DNA of 39,135 nucleotides from Anaerolineae bacterium (GCA_025060615.1 JANXBS010000004.1:69400-108534), one strand, 5' to 3'. Shown: positions 17,226-25,232, counted from the stretch's first letter. The notes: a model not told the origin generated them from the letters alone. A program made the numbers and translations.

Positions 17226-17513
17226 TTAGGCAGCCTGAGCTGTCTTTGCCCTCTGCTTCAGCTCCGCCGCAAGCGCCATGACATTGGTCTTCGCCAGCAG
17301 CCGAGCCACAGCTTCACTGGGCTGCGCGCCGACGCTCAACCAATAGGCTGCGCGCTCGACGTTCACCTGAAACGTCTCCGGATTTGTGCGGGGGTTGTAA
17401 AAACCGATCACCTCGATGAACCGCCCATCACGAGGCGCTCGCTGATCTGTAACAACAATGCGATAGGTTGGCTGCTTCTTTGCGCCCTGGCGACGCAACC
17501 GAATTCGTACCAT
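17226..17513 (-). CDS. rpsP: 30S ribosomal protein S16
   Basis: Ribosomal protein bS16, 95 aa, a structural component of the small subunit. The N-terminus [20 protein letters not shown] and the segments [18 protein letters not shown] and [19 protein letters not shown] are diagnostic. The ATG start has GAGGAG seven bases upstream. It lies 63 bases after ffh and 15 before khpA, and all three are read from the ffh promoter as far as can be seen. Confidence 0.97.
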   Translation of the reverse strand: MVRIRLRRQGAKKQPTYRIVVTDQRAPRDGRFIEVIGFYNPRTNPETFQVNVERAAYWLSVGAQPSEAVARLLAKTNVMALAAELKQRAKTAQAA

Positions 17514-17576
17514 TTGGTCTCCTCACCATCACCTCATCAGAAGGAAATGACGAACGAAAGATAACGCGTTCGCTCT

Positions 17577-18914
17577 TTAGCGGAAAAACCCTAATAATCC
17601 GTCTAACCCGCCACGTCCGCGCCCTCCACGAGAAAACTGCTTCATCAAGCGCTGCACTTGGCGGAACTGGCTGAGTAGCTCATTGACATCCTGCACGGTG
17701 GTGCCGGACCCACGGGCGATGCGACGCTTGCGGCTAGCATTGATGATCTCCGGCTTCCGCCGCTCCTCTGGTGTCATTGAGCTGATGATCGCCTCAATCA
17801 CCTTCATCTGCTTGTCGGTGACCTCAGGGGTGATCTGCTTGCTGAGACGCGAGAAACCGGGTAACATCTCCAGAAGTTGGCTGAGCGGCCCCAGTTTCTT
17901 TACCTCACGGAGCTGCGTGAGGAAATCCTCCAGGTCGAACTCTCCCTTGATGAGCCGACGGCCCATCTGTTCCGCTCGCTCACGATCGAGAGTCGCCTCC
18001 GCCCGCTCGATCAGGCTAAGCACATCGCCCATGCCTAGGATGCGAGAGGCCAGCCGATCGGGATGAAACGGCTCCAAGGCATCCGGCTTCTCACCTACAC
18101 CCAAGAACTTGATGGGCACTCCAGTAACCGAGCGGATGGAGATCGCAGCGCCGCCGCGCGCGTCGCCATCCACCATCGTGAGGATCAGTCCGGTGAGTGG
18201 CACGCGCCGGTGGAAGCCTTCAGCCACCCGCACAGCTTCCTGTCCAGTCGTCGCGTTGACAACCAGCAAGACCTCACGGGGCTGTACCCGGCGTTGGATC
18301 TCCTCAAGCTCCTGCATCATCTCTTCGTCCATCTGGAATCGGCCGGCGGTATCCAAAATGGCCACCGTATAGCCGGTCGCCCGCGCTTGGCGAAAGGCGT
18401 TCACGCAGATATCTGGCGGGGCAGCTTGAGCGCCCTCGCTATAGACCGGGATACTAAGCTGCGCGCCTAGCACTTCCAGCTGCTTGACGGCCGCCGGACG
18501 GTATGTGTCGGCAGCCACCAAAAGCGGGCGCTGTCCTAACTTCCGGAGATGCAGGGCTAGCTTAGCCGCCGTAGTGGTCTTACCAGAACCTTGTAAGCCC
18601 ACCAACATGATCGCCACGGGCGGCACCCCTGATAGGTCCAGCCGCCCCGGCTCGCCCAAAGTAGCGATCAGCTCTTCATGTACGATCTTCACCACCTGCT
18701 GGGCGGGAGTTAAGCTGCGCATGACCTCGGCGCCGATGGCGCGCTCGCGCACACGGTCTATAAACGCCTTAACGACCTTGTAATTGACGTCAGCCTCCAG
18801 CAACGCCAGCCGTACCTCGCGCAGCGCTGCGTCTACATCGGCCTCGGTTAGCCGGCCGCGGCTAGCCAGACGATCGAAGACTTTTTGCAGCTTCTCCGAT
18901 AGCGTCTCAAACAC
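17577..18914 (-). CDS. ffh: Signal recognition particle protein Ffh (SRP54)
   Basis: GTPase that binds SRP RNA and signal sequences and docks with FtsY to deliver membrane proteins to the Sec translocon. 445 aa. N domain at 1-95; G1 loop GLQGSGKTT at about 106-114; ADTYRPAAVKQLEVL, DTAGRFQMDEEMMQEL and GVGEKPDALEPF are later G-domain elements. The C-terminal M domain contains SQLLEMLPGFSRL, RRIARGSGTTVQDVNELL and a Gly/Arg-rich end. The start is taken as the GTG at 18914, giving the canonical FETLSEKL N-terminus, with AGGAG seven bases upstream; a TTG at 18929 overlaps that ribosome site and is less likely. Its receptor gene ftsY is nearby at 24150-25106. No SRP RNA gene was recognised. Confidence 0.97.
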   Translation of the reverse strand: MFETLSEKLQKVFDRLASRGRLTEADVDAALREVRLALLEADVNYKVVKAFIDRVRERAIGAEVMRSLTPAQQVVKIVHEELIATLGEPGRLDLSGVPPVAIMLVGLQGSGKTTTAAKLALHLRKLGQRPLLVAADTYRPAAVKQLEVLGAQLSIPVYSEGAQAAPPDICVNAFRQARATGYTVAILDTAGRFQMDEEMMQELEEIQRRVQPREVLLVVNATTGQEAVRVAEGFHRRVPLTGLILTMVDGDARGGAAISIRSVTGVPIKFLGVGEKPDALEPFHPDRLASRILGMGDVLSLIERAEATLDRERAEQMGRRLIKGEFDLEDFLTQLREVKKLGPLSQLLEMLPGFSRLSKQITPEVTDKQMKVIEAIISSMTPEERRKPEIINASRKRRIARGSGTTVQDVNELLSQFRQVQRLMKQFSRGGRGRGGLDGLLGFFR

Positions 18915-18971
18915 GCTCCTGCTCCTCAAAACAGAGGCACCTATGCGGTTGAAGGGTGCGACTGCCGGCGC

Positions 18972-19000
18972 ATTCTAACTGCGGTGTTAGTTTTCGTCAA
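18972..19000 (-). promoter_or_regulatory. Promoter of ffh-rpsP-khpA
   Basis: On the minus strand TTGACG (19000-18995) is followed after 17 bases by TAGAAT (18977-18972), five of six matches in each box. The expected start is near 18965, giving a leader of about 50 bases before the ffh GTG. The preceding membrane-protein gene ends at 19070, so this promoter makes the ffh cluster independent of the sigma-factor pair. Confidence 0.7.
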
Positions 19001-19069
19001 GTTGGCCGCCACCTAAAGGCAAAACGACACGGTTCCCCACGCCACCAAGTCAAGAGGCATTGCCTTCGT

Positions 19070-20476
19070 CTATCCATCAGGATTTTCAGCGGGCGGGGTA
19101 GGGAGCTGCTTCCCCGGCTCAGACGGAGGCGGAGAGGAAGGAGGCGGTGCAGCCGTAGGCGGTGGTGGAGGCTCTGCCGGTGACGGCGGCTCTGTTGGTG
19201 GCAAAGGAGGGACAGTAGGCGGAGGGGCTGACGTCGGCTCCTCCGGCGCTGGGACAGCCGTCGGCTGTGAAGGCAGTGTAGGCACCACCGTTGGAGCAGG
19301 CTGAGAGGTCTCCTCAGGCGGAGGCGGTGTCAACGTGGCTACAGGGGCAGTCGGCGTCTCAGCCGGCTCTGCTTCAGTGAGTATTGGAGTGGCCTCTGAT
19401 GGTGAAGTGGGCACCGGCGCCGTCTCAGATGGGGCAACCGGCATTTCGGCCGTCGGCATAGAAGTCAATGGGATGCCCTCATCCGTTGGGCTTAGGGTGA
19501 CTGTTGGCGCTTCTCGGGTTAGAGGCGACGGAGTGACAGGGATCGCCACCCCTTGGGACAAGGGGATGGGCGTAAGACGCACAGATCTGAGCGGCCGGGT
19601 AGGGATCACCACAGGCACTCGGTGGGCACGACGCTGCGGAAGCTGGACGCGAGGCCTGATGGCGCGCGTGGGCGTCGGCTGGGAGGTAGGCGTAGCGGTA
19701 AGTTCAAGGAGAGGCACAGAAGTCAACACGGGCGTGGAAGGCTCGAATATCTCGATCTTCAACGCGATCAGTTCACCAAAGCTCTGGGAGATGGCATCCA
19801 CCTGAGCCATAGCTCCCGTCTTAGGCGTTCCCCAAACGCGGGTCTCATAGCCGAGTCGAATAGTGAGCCCAGCGACCCTCAACATCCCTGGCGTCACCTC
19901 CTCGATGAAGCCCGAGAAGGCCACACGAGCTCGCCGTCCTCGCTCGATGAGGCTTTTCGCCTCCATCCGACGTCGCTCTCGGAATTCCCTTTCCAAGAGG
20001 ATCCGCTGTGAGGCATCGCTGGTGACGAGGAGCTGTATCTGCTCTGTAACCAGCTTGATCGGGTAGAGCCAATCGCCTGGGAGGCTAGTCGCCGAGGCTC
20101 TCATCGTGCCGCTGATGAGCAGAAAAACTAGGAACATCCCTCCCAGCACAGGCGTCCATTGCCGCAACGCCGGATGCTCCAACAATCTAGATAGCTTTTC
20201 ATGCCATCTTTGCCAGGGAGCTTGCGTGCGAGCCGTCATTTGCGCCTGCTGGCGCTTCACAGCGGCCAGGAAACGAGCCCGAGCCGCCGCGCGTGCCGCT
20301 TTGGATCGCGGCGGAGGACCTGCCAGCGAGCGCAATGCCACTACCGTCTCCAAGAGGGGAGCTAACTCGGCGGCTTGGTCTGGAAAGCGCGCCAAACAGG
20401 CCTGAATAGACTCTCCCTGCTCTAGATACTCTAAAGAAGATTGCAGAATGCTTTCAAGATCAAACGAATCACTCAT
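19070..20476 (-). CDS. Membrane protein with DUF5667-type domain, putative anti-sigma partner
   Basis: A 468-aa single-span protein whose ATG overlaps the stop of the ECF sigma gene (ATGA), so they are translationally coupled. Residues 1-75 form a helical cytoplasmic region (ESILQSSLEYLEQGESIQAC, FPDQAAELAPLLETVVALRS) of a type seen next to Chloroflexota ECF factors. One transmembrane helix lies at about 108-124. It is followed by a DUF5667-like domain (SLPGDWLYPIKLVTEQIQLL, about 131-185), a DUF5666-like beta segment (FSGFIEEVTPGMLRVAGLTI) and a long Pro/Thr-rich tail from about 250 to the end. The zinc anti-sigma motif HxxxCxxC is absent. Role as an anti-sigma or envelope sensor is inferred from position and topology. 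Confidence 0.75.
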   Translation of the reverse strand: MSDSFDLESILQSSLEYLEQGESIQACLARFPDQAAELAPLLETVVALRSLAGPPPRSKAARAAARARFLAAVKRQQAQMTARTQAPWQRWHEKLSRLLEHPALRQWTPVLGGMFLVFLLISGTMRASATSLPGDWLYPIKLVTEQIQLLVTSDASQRILLEREFRERRRMEAKSLIERGRRARVAFSGFIEEVTPGMLRVAGLTIRLGYETRVWGTPKTGAMAQVDAISQSFGELIALKIEIFEPSTPVLTSVPLLELTATPTSQPTPTRAIRPRVQLPQRRAHRVPVVIPTRPLRSVRLTPIPLSQGVAIPVTPSPLTREAPTVTLSPTDEGIPLTSMPTAEMPVAPSETAPVPTSPSEATPILTEAEPAETPTAPVATLTPPPPEETSQPAPTVVPTLPSQPTAVPAPEEPTSAPPPTVPPLPPTEPPSPAEPPPPPTAAPPPSSPPPSEPGKQLPTPPAENPDG

Positions 20477-21036
20477 AGCGCATGATTCAATAGCCGTCGC
20501 AACGCAATGATAGCCCGATATTGCAAAGCCTTCACCGCCCCTTCCGTTTTCCCGGTGATCTCGGCCACCTCTGTGATGGAGAGCCCTTCCAGAAAGCGCA
20601 AGCTGACGATCTGAGCCTGCTCCTCGGTGAGCCGATTGATGGCTTGGCGCAGTTGCTCACCTTGCAATTGGCGCTCAGCGGCCTGCTCCGGATCGGCATT
20701 CTCTGCGAGAATAGAGGGGGCTTCGTCCAGGGAGATATGGTTAAGGCGAGCCTGATGGCGATAATGATCAATAACGAGGTTGTGAGCGATACGGTAAAGC
20801 CAGCCAGAGAAAGAGGAACGCCAGGCGTTCTCGTTTTGGATCGCTTCTAATACGCGCAGGAAGACCTGCGCCGTCAAATCTTCTGCTACATGGGGATCGC
20901 CTACACGGTGATAGATGTAGCTGTAGATGCGGCTTTCGTAGCGATCGTAGATGGCACTCAGGGCAGCAGGGTCGAAGGCTTTGGCTTGAGTAAACAGCCC
21001 GGCGTCATCGCCCGCCCACATAACGGAAGTCTTCAT
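20473..21036 (-). CDS. ECF-type RNA polymerase sigma factor
   Basis: Extracytoplasmic-function sigma factor, 187 aa. Region 2 spans about 25-95 (ALSAIYDRYESRIYSYIYHR, DLTAQVFLRVLEAI, GWLYRIAHNLVIDHYR) and region 4 about 127-182 (LTEEQAQIVSLRFLEGLSIT, EVAEITGKTEGAVKALQYRA). No C-terminal extension. It directs polymerase to a stress or envelope regulon that cannot be named from the window. The ATG at 21036 has AAGGGCGAG upstream. It overlaps the downstream DUF5667-type membrane gene by four bases, the classic arrangement of an ECF factor with its regulator. No ECF-type promoter was convincing in the 93 bases upstream. Confidence 0.95.
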   Translation of the reverse strand: MKTSVMWAGDDAGLFTQAKAFDPAALSAIYDRYESRIYSYIYHRVGDPHVAEDLTAQVFLRVLEAIQNENAWRSSFSGWLYRIAHNLVIDHYRHQARLNHISLDEAPSILAENADPEQAAERQLQGEQLRQAINRLTEEQAQIVSLRFLEGLSITEVAEITGKTEGAVKALQYRAIIALRRLLNHAL

Positions 21037-21129
21037 CTCGCCCTTCGGCCTAGGATGTCACCATCACGTCACAAGGTGGCAATCCACCGAGCTCGAGTCC
21101 CAAGAAGGGCCGTCAGGCTGGAGGCTAGC

Positions 21130-21720
21130 TTACCCACCACGCTCGCCTCCTGTCGCGCGCCATACGGCATAGATTCGATGAAGAACGGTCAGATTCGAAA
21201 AAATCGCCAAAACCCACAAGGCCAGTAACATTTGGTCGAACAGCAGGCCTAAGACCAAAGTGATCCACCTTTCGGCCCGGGTGAAGAGTCCAACTTGACA
21301 GGGGACGTGAATCCCCTCGGCTCGCGCGCGGGTATAGCTAACCAGCAACGATCCGACGATGGCTACATAGATCAGAATGACCTCGATTCGGCTGTTCCGC
21401 TGAAGGTAGTAGAGGAGGACGCCGAACAAGACGATCCCTTCAGAGTAACGATCAAGCGTGGAGTCTAGAAAGGCACCATATCGACTGGCGCGGCCGGCCA
21501 CGCGAGCCAGAGCACCATCTAAGACATCGAAGAGCCCGCCAATTAACAAGAAAATCCCGGCCACGAGGAACTGTCCTTGAACGATGAAAGCGGCGGCGAC
21601 AGTGGTGAAGCACAAGCCAATGAACGTGACGAGGTTGGGCGAAATACCAGTCCAGCGGATAAAGTTAGCGATGGAGGTCAGAACACTAGCGAGCAGCTGC
21701 CGCCCCAGGTTGGTCAACAT
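21130..21720 (-). CDS. CDP-alcohol phosphatidyltransferase (phospholipid synthase)
   Basis: Integral membrane enzyme, 196 aa, that joins a CDP-activated lipid to a small alcohol. The catalytic motif is complete: Asp65, Asp68-Gly69, Ala72-Arg73, Gly82, Asp86 and Asp90 (DVLDGALAR then GAFLDSTLD). About six hydrophobic spans surround it. The acceptor (glycerol phosphate, inositol phosphate or another) cannot be read from the motif. The ATG at 21720 has GGAG ten bases upstream; a TTG at 21774 would lie upstream of the predicted transcription start and is rejected. It is divergent from the dehydrogenase at 21905, and the spacer contains a promoter for each and a palindrome. It is followed by the sigma factor gene after 93 bases. 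Confidence 0.9.
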   Translation of the reverse strand: MLTNLGRQLLASVLTSIANFIRWTGISPNLVTFIGLCFTTVAAAFIVQGQFLVAGIFLLIGGLFDVLDGALARVAGRASRYGAFLDSTLDRYSEGIVLFGVLLYYLQRNSRIEVILIYVAIVGSLLVSYTRARAEGIHVPCQVGLFTRAERWITLVLGLLFDQMLLALWVLAIFSNLTVLHRIYAVWRATGGERGG

Positions 21721-21757
21721 GCGTTGTCTGCTCCAGATCAGAGAAGTCTGCCAGATA

Positions 21758-21787
21758 ATCTTACTATGAAACAAGAAAGCGTGTCAA
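21758..21787 (-). promoter_or_regulatory. Promoter of the CDP-alcohol phosphatidyltransferase gene
   Basis: Minus-strand TTGACA (21787-21782, exact consensus) is followed after 18 bases by TAAGAT (21763-21758, four of six). The expected start is near 21751, leaving a leader of about 30 bases with GGAG before the ATG at 21720. Confidence 0.6.
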
Positions 21788-21800
21788 GCGAGACTCGCTT
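21786..21800. promoter_or_regulatory. Palindrome in the divergent promoter region, possible operator
   Basis: AAGCGAG-A-CTCGCTT is a perfect 7-1-7 palindrome. It touches the -35 box of the minus-strand promoter. The outer sequences GTCAAGCG (21783-21790) and CGCTTGAC (21806-21813) also form a perfect inverted repeat, so the TTGAC -35 elements of the two divergent promoters are themselves mirror images. A regulator binding here could control both genes. The run of T after the right arm also makes a terminator-like shape, but no plus-strand gene lies upstream to end. Confidence 0.4.
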
Positions 21801-21808
21801 TTTCACGC

Positions 21809-21837
21809 TTGACGAAATCAGAAGGGTTGGATAAGCT
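21809..21837 (+). promoter_or_regulatory. Possible promoter of the zinc-dependent dehydrogenase gene
   Basis: TTGACG (21809-21814), 17 bases, then TAAGCT (21832-21837). The -35 box is good and the -10 box poor (three of six), so activator dependence is possible. The leader would be about 60 bases, with CAGGAGGTCA ahead of the ATG at 21905. Confidence 0.35.
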
Positions 21838-21904
21838 GTAACGAGGGCAAGAGGCCCGGAGGCAAGAGGTTTTCACCCTTCAGCGATTCACAGGAGGTCA
21901 AGAA

Positions 21905-22942
21905 ATGCTGGCTCTGGTGTTGGAGCCGAACCGACAGCTCTCCTTACGGGAGATCCATATTGAAGAAGAGCTTGGACCGCGCGACGTGCGCATCGCTATC
22001 CACACAGTTGGCATCTGCGGCAGCGACGTGCACTATTACCAGCACGGACGGATCGGGCCTTTCGTCGTCCGGGAGCCAATGGTGCTGGGCCATGAGGCTT
22101 CAGGCACCGTCATCGAGGTAGGCCGTGAGGTCAAGCATCTGAAAGTAGGTGATCGCGTGTGTATGGAACCGGGGATCCCTGATCCCCACAGCAAGCCTAC
22201 TCGCCTGGGAATGTATAACCTCGACCCCGCGGTGCGCTTTTGGGCCACTCCCCCTGTCCACGGTGTCCTGCGGCCCACCGTGGTCCACCCGGCCGATTTC
22301 ACATATAAGCTGCCAGACAATGTTAGCTTTGCGGAAGGGGCGATGGTAGAGCCACTAGCGGTAGGGATGCATGCAGCCAATAAAGCCCAGATCAAGCCGG
22401 GTGATGTGGCTGTGGTAATCGGCGCAGGAACGATCGGGATGGTAACAGCCCTGGCAGCCCTAGCCGGCGGCTGCAGCCGCGTCATCATCTCCGATGTGCA
22501 ACAACCCAAGCTGGACCTGGCGGCGACGCTTGGCCCGATCACACCGGTGAACGTTACACGCCAAAACCTGACGGAAACGGTGATGGAGTTAACCGATGGA
22601 TGGGGAGCTGACATCGTCTTTGAGGCCAGCGGCAACGCCAGAGCGGCAGCTGGCGTCTTCGAGCCGCTATGCCCAGGCGGGCGAGTCGTCTTCATCGGCA
22701 TGCCAGGTGAGCCTATCGCCTATGACGTCGTGGCAGCCCAGGTGAAAGAAGCGCGCGTGGAACACGTCTTCCGATATGCCCACGTCTATCCACGCGCGCT
22801 GGCGCTCATAGCCAGCGGCAAGATCAATCTGAAGCCACTGCTCACCGACAAATTCGCCTTTCAGGATAGCGTCTGGGCGTTCGAGTGGGCCACCCGAATG
22901 CCGCCCACGTCAGTCAAAGCCCAGATCGAACTGCCCCAGTGA
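21905..22942 (+). CDS. Zinc-dependent polyol dehydrogenase (sorbitol/xylitol dehydrogenase type)
   Basis: NAD-dependent medium-chain dehydrogenase, 345 aa, oxidising a polyol to a ketose. Catalytic zinc residues are present: Cys38 (GICGSD), His63-Glu64 (LGHEASG) and Glu149 (MVEPL). The nucleotide-binding loop is GAGTIG at 173-178. The lobe that carries four structural-zinc cysteines in alcohol dehydrogenases (about 90-112) has none here, as in sorbitol dehydrogenases, where MYNL and FWATPP occur at the same place. The ATG has AGGAGGT seven bases upstream. It is a single-gene unit with its own promoter and a terminator at 22972. The exact polyol (sorbitol, xylitol, arabinitol) is not known; the arabinoside locus upstream makes a pentitol attractive but unproven. 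Confidence 0.9.
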   Translation: MLALVLEPNRQLSLREIHIEEELGPRDVRIAIHTVGICGSDVHYYQHGRIGPFVVREPMVLGHEASGTVIEVGREVKHLKVGDRVCMEPGIPDPHSKPTRLGMYNLDPAVRFWATPPVHGVLRPTVVHPADFTYKLPDNVSFAEGAMVEPLAVGMHAANKAQIKPGDVAVVIGAGTIGMVTALAALAGGCSRVIISDVQQPKLDLAATLGPITPVNVTRQNLTETVMELTDGWGADIVFEASGNARAAAGVFEPLCPGGRVVFIGMPGEPIAYDVVAAQVKEARVEHVFRYAHVYPRALALIASGKINLKPLLTDKFAFQDSVWAFEWATRMPPTSVKAQIELPQ

Positions 22943-22971
22943 TAAACTTTGCTCGCAGTGAAGCTTTTGGG

Positions 22972-23005
22972 GTGGTCGAAGGTGCTGCCTTCGGCCACTC
23001 GTTTT
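22972..23005 (+). terminator. Intrinsic terminator of the dehydrogenase gene
   Basis: An 11-bp stem GTGGTCGAAGG/CCTTCGGCCAC with one wobble pair and loop TGCTG, followed by TCGTTTT. It lies 30 bases after the dehydrogenase stop codon, between convergent genes. The T-run is on the plus strand only, so it mainly ends the plus-strand transcript. Confidence 0.75.
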
Positions 23006-23022
23006 GAACATGAGCCTAAATT

Positions 23023-24139
23023 TTAACCGCGGTGCCCATTGGCCCCTACCTGGCTTCTCAGCCAGGCTTCAATGAACTCGTCCAGCTCTCCATCCAGCAC
23101 CGCTTGAGGGTTGCCCGTCTCCACGTCGGTGCGCAGATCCTTGACCATTTGATATGGATGCAACACGTATGAGCGGATCTGGTTGCCCCATCCAGCCTCC
23201 ACGTGCTTCCCCTTCAACGCAGCTGCTTCTGCCTCTCGCTTTTGCCGCTCGAGTTCATACAGTTTGCCGCGTAGCACACGCAGCGCCCGCTCCTTGTTCT
23301 GCAATTGCGAACGCTCATTCTGACAGGTCACCACGATCCCCGTTGGGAGGTGGGTAATGCGCACTGCGGTCGCGTTCTTCTGCACATTCTGGCCACCCGC
23401 GCTAGACGAACGATACACGTCAATGCGCAGGTCCTCCGGCCGGATGTTCACCTCGATGTCATCGTCCAGGACGGGCATCACCTCGACCAGCGCGAAGGAG
23501 GTATGCCGGCGATTGGCGGCGTCAAAAGGAGAAAGCCGTACCAGGCGATGCACCCCTCGCTCCGCCTTTAGGTAGCCATATGCGTAAGGGCCGCGCACTT
23601 CGACGTAGACGCTCTTGATCCCAGCTTCCTCCCCTTCAGTCTGATCCACGATCTCCGTCTCGTAGCCACGGCGTTCGGCCCAACGCAGATACATGCGGAG
23701 CAACATCGCGGCCCAGTCCTGCGCCTCTGTGCCTCCCGCCCCGGCGTGGATCGCCAGAATGGCATCATCCCGATCGTGCTCGCCGGAGAAGAGAAGCTGA
23801 AACTCCTCTCGGTCTAACTCCTGGGAGATGGCTTTCACCTCCGCCTCGAGCTCGGCCAGCAACTCCTCGTCCCTTTCTTCGGCCAGTAGCTCTAACATGG
23901 CTTGAGCATCCGCCACCCGCTGTGCTAGCCCATCCCATATCCCCACCTCCTCTCGGAGGGATGCCAACATCTGCATGTCCTGTTGAGCAGCCTCGGGATC
24001 ATCCCAAAAGGTGGGCTCAGCAGCGCGCACCTCTAGCTCGGCGATGCGCCTCTTTTTCTCAGCGATGTCAAAGGCGCCTCCGCATATTCTGCACGCGGTC
24101 ATCGAGTTCAGCCAGTTTCTCTTTCAAGCTTTCCATCAT
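23023..24139 (-). CDS. prfB: Peptide chain release factor 2, with programmed +1 frameshift
   Basis: RF2 ends translation at UGA and UAA. The gene is in two frames: a start at 24139 or 24136 (ATGATG) gives a 22-23-residue segment (MESLKEKLAELDD...MRRRL) that reaches an in-frame TGA at 24070-24068; a +1 shift continues at GAC (24069-24067) as DIAEKKRRIAELE to the stop at 23023. The product is about 370 aa, the normal RF2 length. The RF2 recognition motif SPF is at about 202-204 and the catalytic GGQ at about 247-249. An apparent in-frame start at 24102 gives a false N-terminus containing CRICGG. ftsY ends 10 bases upstream, so the two are co-transcribed. Confidence 0.96.
24067..24081 (-). other. 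prfB recoding signal (SD-like GGAGG, CTT TGA C)
   Basis: Reading the minus strand: GGAGG (24081-24077), CGC spacer, CTT (24073-24071), TGA (24070-24068), C. This matches the E. coli prfB arrangement, where an internal Shine-Dalgarno sequence three bases before CUU promotes slippage of the Leu tRNA from CUU to UUU when UGA is read slowly. It lets RF2 regulate its own synthesis: scarce RF2 favours the shift. Confidence 0.95.
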
Positions 24140-24149
24140 GAGCGTACCC

Positions 24150-25106
24150 TCACTGCCGTGCATCTTCGAAGAGCCCATCTACAAAGGCCACTGGGTCAAA
24201 CTCAACCAGATCGTCCAACCCCTCTCCCGTCCCCACGAAGCGGACGGGCACACCTAACTCCTGCCGGATAGCCAACACCACACCACCCTTAGCGGTGCCG
24301 TCCAGCTTGGTCAGGATCACCCCGGTGACCTTCACTGATTCCTTGAAGTGGCGCGCTTGTGAGAGCGCGTTCTGACCTGTGGTGGCGTCCAGCACTAGGA
24401 ACGTCTCATGAGGAGCCCGATGTACCTGTCGGGCAGCCACATTTCGGATCTTTTCCAGCTCCTTCATGAGGTTAAACTTCGTGTGCAGCCGGCCAGCCGT
24501 GTCTATGATGAGCAGATCGGCCTTGCGTGATTCCTGGCTGGCGCGGATGGCATCATACACCACCGCGCCCGGGTCCGCCCCCGGCCCCTGGGCAATCACC
24601 TCGACACCGGCGCGCTCCCCCCAAATCTTGAGCTGATCAATCGCTGCAGCACGGAAGGTATCGGCAGCTGCCAACACCACCTTGCGACCGCGCTGCTTGT
24701 AATAGTGGGCCAGCTTGGCGATGGTCGTCGTCTTCCCCGAGCCATTTACTCCTACGACTAAAATCACCGTGAGCAAGCGCGGCTCATCTATAGACATAGG
24801 CGGTGTATCCCTAAAGAGGGCGACCATCTCTTCCTTTAGCACTGCGTAGGCATCGGCAGCGCGCTTGATCCCTTCACGAGCGACGCGAGTTCGCACTGCG
24901 TCCACGAGCTTGAGTGTCGTATCCACGCCGACGTCGGCCTGAATCAACAACGCCTCCAGCTCATCCCATAACTCATGGGTGATCTCGCTGGCCTGAAATA
25001 GGGAGCCAATGCGGCCAAAGACGCCCTGGCGCGTCTTGGTCAAGCTTCGCTGGATCTTCTGTTCCTCGAGGGACTTCTCTTCCGGACGAAACAGACGACG
25101 GAACAC
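24150..25106 (-). CDS. ftsY: Signal recognition particle receptor FtsY
   Basis: SRP receptor GTPase, 318 aa, that docks the Ffh-ribosome complex at the membrane. It has a short basic N-terminus (no long acidic A domain), an N domain at about 20-100, and a G domain with G1 [10 protein letters not shown] (119-128), [41 protein letters not shown] and the closing motif [20 protein letters not shown]. The start is GTG at 25106 with GGGGGTGAG ahead of it. It is first in an operon with prfB. A near-consensus promoter and a perfect hairpin make up its leader. Confidence 0.97.
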   Translation of the reverse strand: MFRRLFRPEEKSLEEQKIQRSLTKTRQGVFGRIGSLFQASEITHELWDELEALLIQADVGVDTTLKLVDAVRTRVAREGIKRAADAYAVLKEEMVALFRDTPPMSIDEPRLLTVILVVGVNGSGKTTTIAKLAHYYKQRGRKVVLAAADTFRAAAIDQLKIWGERAGVEVIAQGPGADPGAVVYDAIRASQESRKADLLIIDTAGRLHTKFNLMKELEKIRNVAARQVHRAPHETFLVLDATTGQNALSQARHFKESVKVTGVILTKLDGTAKGGVVLAIRQELGVPVRFVGTGEGLDDLVEFDPVAFVDGLFEDARQ

Positions 25107-25127
25107 CCCTCACCCCCGTGCGCACAA

Positions 25128-25155
25128 GATCGGGCGGCCCTAGGACCGCCCGATC
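25128..25155 (-). promoter_or_regulatory. Hairpin in the ftsY leader
   Basis: A perfect 10-bp inverted repeat GATCGGGCGG/CCGCCCGATC with an 8-base loop that itself contains CCTAGG. It lies between the predicted transcription start (about 25169) and the ftsY GTG at 25106, and there is no T-run after it on the minus strand. It could protect the 5' end or affect translation. It is not an intrinsic terminator. Confidence 0.65.
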
Positions 25156-25175
25156 CACGGATCTAGGTTGGTGGT

Positions 25176-25204
25176 ATTATACCTGATGCTTCGTTGTAAG
25201 ACAA
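25176..25204 (-). promoter_or_regulatory. Promoter of ftsY-prfB
   Basis: Minus-strand TTGTCT (25204-25199), a 17-base spacer, then TATAAT (25181-25176, exact consensus). The expected start is near 25169. The divergent promoter for the membrane protein lies less than 30 bases away on the other strand. Confidence 0.7.
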
Positions 25205-25232
25205 AGGCAGCGAGTAGAGCCTCGCTGAATCA

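Noticed and set aside
17577-19070. SRP RNA (ffs) gene near ffh
   Set aside because: No GGAAG-type tetraloop within a convincing Alu/S-domain hairpin was seen in the gaps next to ffh or ftsY.
19080-19700. Plus-strand open frames across the Pro/Thr-rich tail, and similar frames opposite other Thr/Pro spacers (1106-1342, 32029-32340)
   Set aside because: Low-complexity coding sequence removes stop codons from the opposite strand; these frames have no ribosome sites and give Gly/Val/Arg-rich proteins without family features.
21786-21805. AAGCGAGACTCGCTTTTT as a plus-strand terminator
   Set aside because: No plus-strand gene lies upstream for about 4.9 kb; the palindrome is better explained as part of the divergent promoter region.
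24067-24102. Apparent RF2 N-terminus MTACRICGGAF with a CxxC motif
   Set aside because: It is an artefact of reading upstream of the frameshift in the wrong frame; the true N-terminus is encoded from 24139 in the other frame.
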